Assembly: GCA_030611265.1 (NCBI GenBank)
Contig: JAUWQD010000001.1
Coordinates: 1 to 64,000 of the forward strand
Direction: 5' to 3'
From: Methanosarcinaceae archaeon
Lineage (GTDB): Archaea; Halobacteriota; Methanosarcinia; Methanosarcinales; Methanosarcinaceae
DNA length: 64,000 bases
A model generated the notes under the pieces. The model made no database searches, was not told the DNA's origin, and saw only the letters and a list, made by a program, of their open reading frames with translations. Positions 7,339 through 16,004 of this stretch are shown here, in pieces (position 1 is the first letter of the stretch; each line of letters starts with the position of its first letter). The position numbers and the translations under genes are program-made.

Positions 7339-7461
7339 ATGGAATTGATCGAAGTAAAATGTGATCGTTGTGGGAAAGATATCTACGTATACGAAAACTA
7401 TGTCCGTGAGCACATGTACTGCACACTTCGCTGCATGGATATTGTCGAAAAAACAAACTAA
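7339..7461 (+). CDS. 40-residue zinc-ribbon-like protein
   Basis: An ATG with a GGGGTGG ribosome site eight bases upstream opens a 40-codon frame. The peptide begins MELIEVKCDRCGKDIYVYE and ends in MYCTLRCMDIVEKTN. Cys8, Cys11, Cys28 and Cys32 form a C-x2-C / C-x3-C pair able to bind one zinc, like small treble-clef or DUF-type zinc proteins of archaea. No partner gene is adjacent. The short length hides it from size-filtered gene finding, but the ribosome site and Cys pattern support it. Confidence 0.65.
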   Translation: MELIEVKCDRCGKDIYVYENYVREHMYCTLRCMDIVEKTN

Positions 7462-7662
7462 GACTATCAACAGAATTGGATCATAGTCATCAGTCAGTTT
7501 CATCTGACATACATAAAGCCATATCCGGCATACATCATCGAATTCCACATGATCCCTGTCTGGTTTCGCATAATCCATGATGACTACATATAACGACACA
7601 ACTGCGAGATAATTCTCACTGCTGTGATATTTCCATATTTGTTCTCACGACAGGCATGGCCA

Positions 7663-8919
7663 TCAAACCCACCTCTCCTTCCACATCATCGCCGCAACCA
7701 TCACACTGCCGACCCCATTACTCACCAACCACGCATACCCTAACCCCACAAGTCCGAACATAGCTACAAAAACATATCCAAACCCAACCAGCAGCCCGCC
7801 AATCACCACACTAAGCACCATCAACCCCTTAACGTCCTTCTGTACCCTTTTGATCGCAAAATAAACCGAATTGATCCCAACAAACAAACTCGCCACAACC
7901 ATAATCTGCAGAACATCCTGCCCACCGATCGCATAATCCGCACCCACCAGTCCGAGTACCCAGCCGCTGCAAACATACAGTAACAACGAAGCAGGGATCA
8001 GTAGCAAAAAAACAGCGAACAAAGACTTGAGCACAGCCCTCTTCAGATCCTCTCCATGGCTGCCCTCAACGAACAGCGACATGCTAACCGCATGTGGGAT
8101 CTTGAACAGTAATGCAGCGATAGCATAAGCAACATAATAATAGGCTGCCTGTTCTGCACCAAGCAAATTCAGCACCATGATCGGTAGAACAAGGATCGGC
8201 CCGGCCATAAACAGGCCCGCAAGATAATTTCCGGCAGAAAAATGAAAACTGTCATTCAAAAATTCCCGATCGATTAAAAACCTGAACTTTATTCCTGACC
8301 TCACGAGCAGAACATATGCAGTCACAAGCGCAAGAAAAAACGAGATACCCACAGCGCAAAAGATCCCGACCGATCCAAATATGACAAGTGGGATCAAAAA
8401 CAAGATCCTTGAACCCACAACAATACTCTGGAAAAACTGAAACGAAGCCTTTCGAACCGCAACAAACGAAGTGCACCCCAATGCAGTCCCCGAACCCGCA
8501 GCAAGAAACAACAGGTAGAACGCTGCATTGGTTGGTAATGCCAGAACATGAAGTTCCGGCGAGAACAGCTCCACCCCTGCGATAAATATCATCCCTAAAA
8601 GAACCGCAAAAACAGTAGCAATAACAATAGCCGTGCTGAATATTCCACTCTTCCCACCATTATCATTTGCAGGAAAAAATCTTATTATCGAATGGTCCAG
8701 CCCCAACTTGGACAGAAGCACGATCAATGCCATCGAAGAGATCAATGCAGTTGCAATACCCACATCCTCTGCAGAATATAGTTTTGCCGCCAGCACCCAG
8801 AAAATGAAACCAAATCCCGCACCTGACGCAGATGTCAGCATAATGAATAGAGAATTTTTGAATAACGGATCGTGCAGGTGACGAACGACCTCGAATATAT
8901 CAGGAATCTTTAGACGCAT
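7663..8919 (-). CDS. Polysaccharide flippase (Wzx/MATE-like membrane protein)
   Basis: About 419 residues from the ATG at 8919 (MRLKIPDIFEVVRH). It contains about 12 hydrophobic segments, beginning with LFIMLTSASGAGFGFIFWVL and LYSAEDVGIATALISS, the usual start of oligosaccharide flippases of the MOP superfamily. These move lipid-linked sugars across the membrane. Upstream in-frame starts would overlap wecB by over 60 bases, whereas 8919 leaves a 10-base gap. With wecB it forms a two-gene unit for surface polysaccharide. Confidence 0.85.
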   Translation of the reverse strand: MRLKIPDIFEVVRHLHDPLFKNSLFIMLTSASGAGFGFIFWVLAAKLYSAEDVGIATALISSMALIVLLSKLGLDHSIIRFFPANDNGGKSGIFSTAIVIATVFAVLLGMIFIAGVELFSPELHVLALPTNAAFYLLFLAAGSGTALGCTSFVAVRKASFQFFQSIVVGSRILFLIPLVIFGSVGIFCAVGISFFLALVTAYVLLVRSGIKFRFLIDREFLNDSFHFSAGNYLAGLFMAGPILVLPIMVLNLLGAEQAAYYYVAYAIAALLFKIPHAVSMSLFVEGSHGEDLKRAVLKSLFAVFLLLIPASLLLYVCSGWVLGLVGADYAIGGQDVLQIMVVASLFVGINSVYFAIKRVQKDVKGLMVLSVVIGGLLVGFGYVFVAMFGLVGLGYAWLVSNGVGSVMVAAMMWKERWV

Positions 8920-8929
8920 AAACAAAACC

Positions 8930-10057
8930 TTATCCAATAATATTAATGATCCTTTCACTCGCCGTTCCATCCCCGTAGAGATCCCCACACACATCCCGAC
9001 ATTCCATCATCCTCCGCACTCCCTCTACAATCTTCACACCATCACACCCCACCAACACATTCACACCTACATCCACAGTCTCAGGCCTCTCCGTATTGTC
9101 CCGCAACGTCACACACCTAACACCCAGAATACACGCCTCCTCCTGCAACCCCCCACTGTCAGTAAGAACGCACCTCGCACCTCTCTCAAGTTGTAAAAAC
9201 TCAAGATACCCCAGAGGCTCGATCAGCCGCGTCCCCGACGGCACATCAAACCCGAACTCCGAGATCATCTTAACAGTCCTCGGATGTGCCGGAAACGCAA
9301 CAGGCATCCCGAACTCCTCATACACAAGCCTGAAACCCTCAAGGATACCGCCAAGCCTCACGGGATCATCCACATTCTCGGCACGGTGTGCAGTGGCAAG
9401 GAAATAACCACCATTGAAAAGATCCAACCTCTCAAGCACATCCACCTTCCCCTTTGCGATCTCAAGATTCCGGTGCACCGCATCCACAATGGTATTGCCT
9501 GTAACAAATATCCGCTCATCAGGGATCCCCTCATCCAGAAGATACTGCCGTGAAGTCTCAGTAGGTGCAAAAAGATGATCGGAAATATGGTCTACAATCA
9601 CCCGATTCATCTCCTCCGGCATCGTGCGGTCAAAACTGCGAAGACCTGCCTCCACATGCCCAACATGTATTCCCAGTTTTGATGCTGCCAGCGCACCCGC
9701 AAGCACAGTATTTGTATCACCCTGCACAAGCACCACATCCGGCGTATCGTCAAGCAAGATCCGCTCGATGCCGGCCAGCATCGTTGCAGTCTGCCGACCG
9801 TGGGTGCCTGACACTCCGGAGGAGCGGAAGGTTAAATGATCCGACCGAAGGGAGGATTTTTGATCTGAACCAACATCCAGATTGTACCGCGCCGCCGGCA
9901 GGTTGAGTTCATCAAAGAACACACTGTCCATCTCGAAAGAATAATGCTGGCCTGTGTGGATGATGTAATGATCGATATTGCAACGTTCACACTCGCGGAT
10001 TATGGAGCTCATCTTGATGATCTCTGGGCGTGTACCAAGAATGATTGCAATTTTCAT
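8930..10057 (-). CDS. wecB: UDP-N-acetylglucosamine 2-epimerase (non-hydrolysing)
   Basis: It interconverts UDP-GlcNAc and UDP-ManNAc for surface or S-layer glycans. The 375 residues show the family start KIAIILGTRPEIIKMSS, TGQHYS near residue 37, VQGDTNTVLAGALAA, VGHVEAGLRSFDRTMPEE, and SGGLQEEA, which binds the UDP part. A decayed copy of its first codons lies at 4822-4893, and its promoter region is one of three copies in the window. Codon use and GC content are like the surrounding sugar genes. Confidence 0.95.
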   Translation of the reverse strand: MKIAIILGTRPEIIKMSSIIRECERCNIDHYIIHTGQHYSFEMDSVFFDELNLPAARYNLDVGSDQKSSLRSDHLTFRSSGVSGTHGRQTATMLAGIERILLDDTPDVVLVQGDTNTVLAGALAASKLGIHVGHVEAGLRSFDRTMPEEMNRVIVDHISDHLFAPTETSRQYLLDEGIPDERIFVTGNTIVDAVHRNLEIAKGKVDVLERLDLFNGGYFLATAHRAENVDDPVRLGGILEGFRLVYEEFGMPVAFPAHPRTVKMISEFGFDVPSGTRLIEPLGYLEFLQLERGARCVLTDSGGLQEEACILGVRCVTLRDNTERPETVDVGVNVLVGCDGVKIVEGVRRMMECRDVCGDLYGDGTASERIINIIG

Positions 10058-10199
10058 TTTTTTGGGTCCATGGTTGATTATTTAGAAACAGTGTTGCTAA
10101 TAAATCACGCAGGGACATATAAATTTTTGGATAGATGTCGGTGCGGGGGTTGCATAGTTGAATGCAAAAACAACAACATCACCGCGCAAAGCGCGGCGC
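10058..10199 (-). promoter_or_regulatory. Duplicated promoter region, copy 3 (wecB)
   Basis: Minus-strand CCAAAAATTTATATGTCC (10113-10130) is the TATA box, with the leader and GGACCCAAAAAA near the ATG conserved as in the rmlC copy. The palindrome CACCGCGCAAAGCGCGGCGC occupies 10180-10199 and is the most symmetric of the four copies. Confidence 0.8.
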
Positions 10200-10309
10200 A
10201 TTTCACCAAAATGTATGTAGAAGACAAAAATAGTAAACAAAGCGCAGCATACCTCTAAAAAAGTTCATGAAACACAAAAAGTTCCTCATGCAACTCCGCT
10301 ATCCTCACA

Positions 10310-10318
10310 TTTATATAA
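10310..10318 (+). promoter_or_regulatory. TATA box of the 10346 gene
   Basis: TTTATATAA; the transcript would begin about 5 bases before the ATG at 10346, so the message is nearly leaderless and lacks a ribosome binding site. Confidence 0.6.
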
Positions 10319-10345
10319 ACCCAGCCATATAATTTAACATCAACC

Positions 10346-10705
10346 ATGCCCCTCAAAAAAGAAAAAAATAGAGCCAACCTCTACGGCATCAAAGGAAAAC
10401 ACAACATCCATTCCTGGAACGGACTTGCCATTCATTTCAAGAACAGCAGTAAAGTTAAAAGATGCGAGCGGTATGACACCTGCACATCAAACAAGAGATC
10501 ATCTTCCTGCATGTTCTCCATCAAACGATTCGATGCCGTCTACATGTTGGAATCCGAATTCAACGTAACAACGAACATAGCCGAAAAACTGGTCACTACC
10601 CTATTTGACATGGGGTCGGCTCATTCACTGCGCTGCTATCGTGAAGCCGGTGTCGGTGGTTTTGATGAAGGCACGCACATGATCGTCTTTGATGAGGAAT
10701 GGTGA
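10346..10705 (+). CDS. Unrecognised 119-residue cysteine-containing protein
   Basis: I do not recognise the family. The N-terminal third is basic (MPLKKEKNRANLYGIKGK). A cluster of four Cys follows (RCERYDTCTSN, SSSCMFSIKRF with one more at LRCYREAG), which could bind a metal. The C-terminal part is acidic (FDEGTHMIVFDEEW). It has its own TATA box and a hairpin directly after its stop, so it is a single-gene unit between the sugar genes and the glycosylase operon. Confidence 0.6.
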   Translation: MPLKKEKNRANLYGIKGKHNIHSWNGLAIHFKNSSKVKRCERYDTCTSNKRSSSCMFSIKRFDAVYMLESEFNVTTNIAEKLVTTLFDMGSAHSLRCYREAGVGGFDEGTHMIVFDEEW

Positions 10706-10729
10706 AGACGGAATACTTTCACTCCGTCT
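10706..10729 (+). terminator. Hairpin after the 10346 gene
   Basis: AGACGGA at 10706-10712 pairs with TCCGTCT at 10723-10729 across a 10-base loop, starting two bases after the TGA. A T-run is weak (CTTT further on), so termination is likely but not certain. Confidence 0.45.
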
Positions 10730-11043
10730 GGCTAATCTTTAATATCGACATACTCGTCATTGTGACTAACAAGGCACATGGTTGAAAAGAGTGCCCTTGA
10801 AAACTGTAGCATTTTCTGTCATCGGGCGGGCACATTTTTATATATTTATACCTGTCGGTAGTGCTGTGAATTGTTTTTCATGGCATGCCATGTCTAAAAA
10901 AGGGGTAGACTTTTAAGTAGAAAGGCAATCGGATTTTCTCAGATGATAATAGACCGCCTGTAATGCTGCGAGACTCGCTCATACGTTCGTACCTCACTCC
11001 TGCCCTCACTGAGCGGAAAAATGAACGAGCACGAAACTGCTCA
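10730..11043. other. Intergenic stretch without a visible gene
   Basis: Only a TATA-like TTTTTATATATTTATACC near 10830 and short inverted motifs (GGCATGCC at 10880) are present. The end of the stretch has several GAGCG/CGCTC motifs resembling a decayed repeat. Confidence 0.4.
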
Positions 11044-11895
11044 TCACCCCCGCAACCTCCAACAATAATACAAATACTCCTGCGCATACCCGCAATACCC
11101 TCCAAAATACCCGCGACCCCATTCACCCATCTTGTGATTGCTAAGTTTAACATCAACACCAACACCACCGCCAAAATATCCATCGCCTGAATAATACTTC
11201 TCCACAGCCTGCCTGACATGCGTATCCACAGGAAAAGATTCCATCTTATCAAGCGAAAACAAAAGAATGCAATCCGCAACCTTCTCACCGATCCCCTCGA
11301 TCTCCATCAATTGCGCCCTTGCGCCGAGATAATCCATCTTGAACAACTCATCAAAGCAAAACTCCCCATCAGCCACCTGCTGCGCAGCTTTCTGTATCCT
11401 TCCGGCACGAAATCCAAGTTTGCACTCACATATATCCGATTCAGACGCATCTGCAAGAGATTTCGCATCAGGAAAACTATAACACCCCTCACCGATCTCA
11501 TCACCAAACATCCGACTCAGCAATGAAATTCTTTTCTTAATAGTCGGAATACTCGATGCCGTCGCGAGCATATATGATATCATACACTCCCACGGCTCCT
11601 GTCGGATAAGACGAAGCCCGCGATATCTCTGTATCGCCTCTCTGATGTAACGGTCTTTGTCAATACTGTCCAGTATATATGAGAGATCATCATCCAGCCT
11701 GAAATAAGAAGCAACGAACTCACGCGGCAGAGATGAATCCACAAGAACGGTGCCGCTTTCAATGTCATTTCTTGCGCGAATAACATCACCATTAACCACA
11801 CCAACCCACCAATCTCCCTCACGCTCCCACCTGAAGACCTGTCCACAATCAAGCGTGTGGTCAAGATCTATATCGACATCCGAAAAACTATACAT
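11044..11895 (-). CDS. ogg: 8-oxoguanine DNA glycosylase (Ogg1/AlkA-like)
   Basis: The enzyme removes 8-oxoguanine and nicks the strand through a Lys Schiff base. The N-terminal domain has DHTLDCGQVFRW at about 12-23, a mark of the Ogg1 type. The helix-hairpin-helix EIEGIGEKVADC follows, with the catalytic Lys at 205, and then FPVDTHV with the Asp at 224. The length of 283 fits the bacterial-type Ogg1 family. Its ATG overlaps the end of the upstream sugar-kinase gene by 8 bases, so it is part of that minus-strand operon. The C-terminal tail is rich in Gly and Tyr. Confidence 0.88.
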   Translation of the reverse strand: MYSFSDVDIDLDHTLDCGQVFRWEREGDWWVGVVNGDVIRARNDIESGTVLVDSSLPREFVASYFRLDDDLSYILDSIDKDRYIREAIQRYRGLRLIRQEPWECMISYMLATASSIPTIKKRISLLSRMFGDEIGEGCYSFPDAKSLADASESDICECKLGFRAGRIQKAAQQVADGEFCFDELFKMDYLGARAQLMEIEGIGEKVADCILLFSLDKMESFPVDTHVRQAVEKYYSGDGYFGGGVGVDVKLSNHKMGEWGRGYFGGYCGYAQEYLYYCWRLRG

Positions 11896-13225
11896 GCATC
11901 TTATGCAGTTCGAGTTCTCTTAAAAATGTAGCGGACGAGAAAGTGTCACCAAGCCCAACTGTCGCGATAGGATCTTCGCAAAGGATCGTTGGCAGGACAC
12001 AAACCATGTATCCCCTATATTCACCGGCAACTCCGCTGCCGTATTGTTTTCCATGGATATATTTCAGCACTTCCCGCACCTGCTCCTTGCCGAAAATGCT
12101 TTCATCCAGAGCAGATGCTTCTGCATCAACAAACTCCCGATTCTCAAGTTTTCCGGTCGCTGCAAATGCAGCCGCACATTTCACACCAAACCCCATTGCT
12201 TCAAGTTCCAGAGAAGGAACAGCGATATCCGATTCACAAACGCTGAGCACAAATTCCCGTGTGTGTATTATCATCCTTTTAACACCAAACTCTGATACAC
12301 ATCGGATCGTGGCATCCATTGCCGAACATGCATCCATCTGCAAAATGCACTGTGCCGGCACACCATGCATACCGGAAAGCATTGCAAGTTCATCCTCGTT
12401 CATACCGATACAATCGACATGGTGCGCCAATTTTGAAAACACGGAATAGCCAATGTCGCTGTTCAAAAAATGCCCGAATTCAGCATGTATCCTCAAACTG
12501 CCGTTCAATCTTTTCCAAACCTTTACCTGCTCAACAGCCCTGATGAGTTTTTCAACATATGTAGAACCATCAGGATAAACATCCATAAGCATATGGAACC
12601 CCGAAAGCAAAACGCCATCCATCTCATTTATGTGGTCAAGCGCATAGTTCTCAAAATCAGGGTTGACGGCAAGTTCAATATTTGCGCTGTCATACGTTGC
12701 TATGAAACGGTTCTCCCTTGGTACCGTGACTGTAGTACCATTTAGCAAGAATGTTTCCCCTTTCTTGAAATCAAAAACAAAATGCACCAACTCATCTAAA
12801 CATTTGGATGCCGGTTCATTGGATTGTGGCAGCATGACGGACTTCTTTGAAAACAGGGACACTTGTGTCCCTGAAGGCATCACAACATTGGGAACGACCA
12901 GATCGGCTCCCATCTCTGACATGACATTTGCCATAATTCCGGCATTGCCACCCATTCTTATAATGGACCTGTCAAAAAATCGGCACTTCAAAAAATCAAA
13001 AACAGACTTTTCGTGTATTAGCCATTCAGCCCCGATCCCGTTTTGCATGCACAACACAAGTCCGGCAACGAAATCAGAAATAGAATTAACTGCATTTGGT
13101 GGGGTTTTAACTTTTGCAGTAATTTCGCTTATGTCCTGTGAACTTAAAAGGTCTGATACTTCCTCCCCACTGATACTGTATACCGAATCGATATTAACAT
13201 TGTATCCGCAGAGTATCTTCATCAA
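11888..13225 (-). CDS. ADP-dependent sugar kinase family protein (divergent paralogue)
   Basis: The 445 residues belong to the ADP-dependent glucokinase/phosphofructokinase family (ribokinase fold). The N-terminal YNVNIDSVYSI is the sugar-binding N-x-N-x-D motif, and the catalytic GLGD is at 424-427 in ATVGLGDTFSS. It is clearly related to the 489-residue kinase just upstream (20-base gap), but shorter and with different substrate-loop residues (for example IRMGGNAGIMANV against ARMGGQAGIISNL). Both catalytic motifs are intact, so it should be active. Whether it prefers glucose, a nucleoside or another sugar cannot be told. Confidence 0.8.
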   Translation of the reverse strand: MMKILCGYNVNIDSVYSISGEEVSDLLSSQDISEITAKVKTPPNAVNSISDFVAGLVLCMQNGIGAEWLIHEKSVFDFLKCRFFDRSIIRMGGNAGIMANVMSEMGADLVVPNVVMPSGTQVSLFSKKSVMLPQSNEPASKCLDELVHFVFDFKKGETFLLNGTTVTVPRENRFIATYDSANIELAVNPDFENYALDHINEMDGVLLSGFHMLMDVYPDGSTYVEKLIRAVEQVKVWKRLNGSLRIHAEFGHFLNSDIGYSVFSKLAHHVDCIGMNEDELAMLSGMHGVPAQCILQMDACSAMDATIRCVSEFGVKRMIIHTREFVLSVCESDIAVPSLELEAMGFGVKCAAAFAATGKLENREFVDAEASALDESIFGKEQVREVLKYIHGKQYGSGVAGEYRGYMVCVLPTILCEDPIATVGLGDTFSSATFLRELELHKMHV

Positions 13226-13245
13226 AACATGCTCCTTGAGTTTTA

Positions 13246-14715
13246 TTATTTTGCCGATCTCATCTTCGCAAGCATTGCCACAAAAGCTCCTGCCGATATT
13301 GCATCCCCAATCCCGACTGTCGCGATTGGGTCTTTTACGACTTTCGATGGAACAACAATAACATCATGGGTGGGGGTACAGATACATCCATCCACAAATT
13401 CATCCATTGAGCAGATCTCCCTTCTTACCATGTACTTCCCAAGAATTTCAAGTTCCTTATAGCCGGTTTCTGAAACCGGAACGCTGAGCCCTGCTACAGC
13501 GTCATCCAGATGTTCAATGGAACCGCGCGATGCCTGTGCAGCTGCAAGTATTGATCCAAATAGCAATGCAGTCCTGTGCCCCTCTACATCAAGTGGATGG
13601 TCTTTTGATATTGCACAGATAAAGAACCCAAGTGAATGCACATGAACCCGCTCAAGCTTAAGATCATGGAGCAGACGCACTGCACCTTCGTACAATGCTA
13701 CGATACCATTCTCGCCTTTATTGATCACAGAATATGCGAGTTCCTCGTGTCCCAGGACATTCAATGCATTTGCGACCTCTACAGTGTCAAGCCCGAGCGA
13801 GTGAACATGCCGGCAAACAATATCCTTGAGAAGCGTTTTGCGAATTGTCTTGTTCTGGATCGACGTGAACTCCACATGTATGCGTATATCAGGATTTCCT
13901 TCCTTGAGCCGTTCTATGACATTGACAGCCCGCTCTACGTATTCATGATACGTTGTACCGTCCTCATATTCCTCTCTGATCATCTGGTATCCTGCAAGTA
14001 TTGCGCCGTCAACATCCTCTTCAAGTTTTGGGATCCGGTCATACAATTCCCTACTCATGTCAATGCGAATCCATGATGGGCGTGACGATATGATCAAACG
14101 GTTGTCCCTCGGGACAACAAAATGCTCTCCCCCGTACCTGACCTCAAGCCCTTTTGAGAACTCGATTATCCAGTTCACTCTTGGCTTGAACTCCGGATCG
14201 TATGCCTGGCACGGGTGTTTGAGCATCAGTACCCCATCTTCGATTACAGGATGTAGCAGGTTTGGGAGGTCTGCAAAATACTCAGCCTGCTCTTTGGAAA
14301 GCCATGGAACATAACTAATTACTTTCCTGACACCAAGATGTGCCAGAAGATTGGAAATTATTCCTGCCTGACCGCCCATGCGGGCATCGTCAAAAACAAG
14401 ATGATCTGTAAGCCATTCATGAATGTCTGATGTATATGTCGGAACTTCCGCTGCTTTGCCGTCACGCATCGCTATGATCAAACGCGATATTAGATCGACA
14501 GGTGACACGATCTCACGTGGATAATTTACGATCTTTTCCTGAACCTCACTAAGATCGACAAGTGTTAAAAGTTTAGAAATATCTCTTTCGCTTATGTGTT
14601 TTATTGCATCAACATTGCTGTTGTATGCCACAAACATCCCCCTTACGTTATCCAGTGATTCCTTTATGTCAGAAAACGCTTCATCATAATGCTTTTCCCA
14701 TTGTTCAAGATGCAT
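13246..14715 (-). CDS. pfkC: ADP-dependent phosphofructokinase
   Basis: It transfers a phosphate from ADP to fructose-6-phosphate (some members also take glucose) in the archaeal glycolytic route. The 489 residues are the typical length, with sugar motif YNSNVDAIKHI, RMGGQAGIISN, and catalytic GIGD at 468-471 in ATVGIGDAISAG. It is the first gene of a three-gene unit with a paralogue and a DNA glycosylase. The ADP requirement is family knowledge. Substrate choice is inferred from similarity to archaeal PfkC, not shown by the sequence. Confidence 0.85.
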   Translation of the reverse strand: MHLEQWEKHYDEAFSDIKESLDNVRGMFVAYNSNVDAIKHISERDISKLLTLVDLSEVQEKIVNYPREIVSPVDLISRLIIAMRDGKAAEVPTYTSDIHEWLTDHLVFDDARMGGQAGIISNLLAHLGVRKVISYVPWLSKEQAEYFADLPNLLHPVIEDGVLMLKHPCQAYDPEFKPRVNWIIEFSKGLEVRYGGEHFVVPRDNRLIISSRPSWIRIDMSRELYDRIPKLEEDVDGAILAGYQMIREEYEDGTTYHEYVERAVNVIERLKEGNPDIRIHVEFTSIQNKTIRKTLLKDIVCRHVHSLGLDTVEVANALNVLGHEELAYSVINKGENGIVALYEGAVRLLHDLKLERVHVHSLGFFICAISKDHPLDVEGHRTALLFGSILAAAQASRGSIEHLDDAVAGLSVPVSETGYKELEILGKYMVRREICSMDEFVDGCICTPTHDVIVVPSKVVKDPIATVGIGDAISAGAFVAMLAKMRSAK

Positions 14716-14798
14716 AGATTTCCCCGACCCGACCGATTATGTATTCATACAACGGTGTCAGGCTATATTAATGTTATATTTGTGCAATTTTTGTAATA

Positions 14799-15983
14799 CT
14801 ATGTTGTGTAATCTGCGTTGATCCTGATATAATCATATGTCAGATCACAACCCCATGCTATTGCACTTTGTTCTCCCAGCCCAATGTCAACCATGATGAC
14901 AATCTCATCCTGCGCCATGATATGTTCCAGTGATCCCGGCACATCAGTTGACGAATCCACAATATTCCCGCGCTCTACAAGTTGTACAATATCGTCACCA
15001 CTTGCAAATGCAAGTGATATCTTGTCCTGATCGATATCCGCACCGGAATAACCGACTGCCGCAACAACCCGCCCCCAGTTCGGGTCTTTTCCAAACACGG
15101 CGGATTTCACAAGCGGCGAGCGCACGATCGTCTTTGCTGCAATACGTGCATCATTTTCTGTTTTTGCGCCCCTGACATGCGCTTCGATCAATTTTGTAGC
15201 GCCTTCGCCATCGCGCGCTATCATCTTTGCGAGTTCGGTCATCACCCGGTCAAGTCCCATCTGGAACTCCTCGACCTGCGGCTCGATCGACGACGCACCT
15301 GTTGCTGTCAGAAGCACAATATCATTTGTACTGGTGTCACCATCCACCACGATCATGTTGAAGCTCTTGTCCACCGACCTTTTGAGGCATCCCTCAAGCA
15401 CATCGGCAGGAAGTGATGCATCTGTGTAGATAAACGAGAGCATTGTACCCATATTCGGTTCGATCATGCCGGACCCTTTCGCAATTCCACCTATCCGCAC
15501 GCCGCTTTCAAGTTCAACAGCCGATTCCTTATAAACCAGATCAGTGGTCATGATCGCGCGTGCTGCCGCATTGCTGCTATCCGGCGTACTGTCGAGTGTT
15601 TCTACCACCCCGCAGACGTGTTCGCGGATCCACTCCACATCGAGTTTCCGGCCTATAACTCCTGTGGATGCCACAGCGACCAATTCTACGGGTACATCCA
15701 GTTGTTCGGCAAGGATATGCGCCATTTCCCTGGCATCAGCGATTCCCTGCTCGCCTGTGAATGCATTTGCGTTTCCGCTGTTTGCAATGACAGCCGCAAG
15801 CCTGCCGTTATTTGAAAGGTTCTCCCTTGTAACTATGAGGGGCGCTGCAGTTACCTTATTACGCGTGAATACCCCTGCTGCGCTGCCTTCTGCTGCGATT
15901 ATGGCAAGTCCCATCTTCCCGGGTTTTATCCCACTCGCGCGAACACCTTTGACAGCACATACCCCACCGTCAACCTGTTTCAT
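14799..15983 (-). CDS. argJ: Bifunctional ornithine acetyltransferase/N-acetylglutamate synthase
   Basis: ArgJ moves the acetyl group from acetylornithine to glutamate (and in bifunctional forms acetylates glutamate from acetyl-CoA) in arginine synthesis. The start VDGGVCAVKGVRASGIK, AAVIANSGNANAFTG, and the self-cleavage site IMTTD, in which the chain splits before Thr, are all present. NPNMGTM-like EPNMGTMLSF and GKDPNWGRV are also typical. The ATG at 15983 is chosen over the GTG at 15992 because AGGTGG precedes it by 7 bases. It lies 21 bases behind the CBS gene and probably shares its transcript. Confidence 0.95.
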   Translation of the reverse strand: MKQVDGGVCAVKGVRASGIKPGKMGLAIIAAEGSAAGVFTRNKVTAAPLIVTRENLSNNGRLAAVIANSGNANAFTGEQGIADAREMAHILAEQLDVPVELVAVASTGVIGRKLDVEWIREHVCGVVETLDSTPDSSNAAARAIMTTDLVYKESAVELESGVRIGGIAKGSGMIEPNMGTMLSFIYTDASLPADVLEGCLKRSVDKSFNMIVVDGDTSTNDIVLLTATGASSIEPQVEEFQMGLDRVMTELAKMIARDGEGATKLIEAHVRGAKTENDARIAAKTIVRSPLVKSAVFGKDPNWGRVVAAVGYSGADIDQDKISLAFASGDDIVQLVERGNIVDSSTDVPGSLEHIMAQDEIVIMVDIGLGEQSAIAWGCDLTYDYIRINADYTT

Positions 15984-16004
15984 ATTAGCCACCTGATACT
16001 ACAA

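Noticed and set aside
7333-7599. Minus-strand 88-codon frame over the small zinc gene
   Set aside because: It lacks a ribosome site and family likeness, and it lies opposite the better-supported 40-codon gene with Cys pairs.
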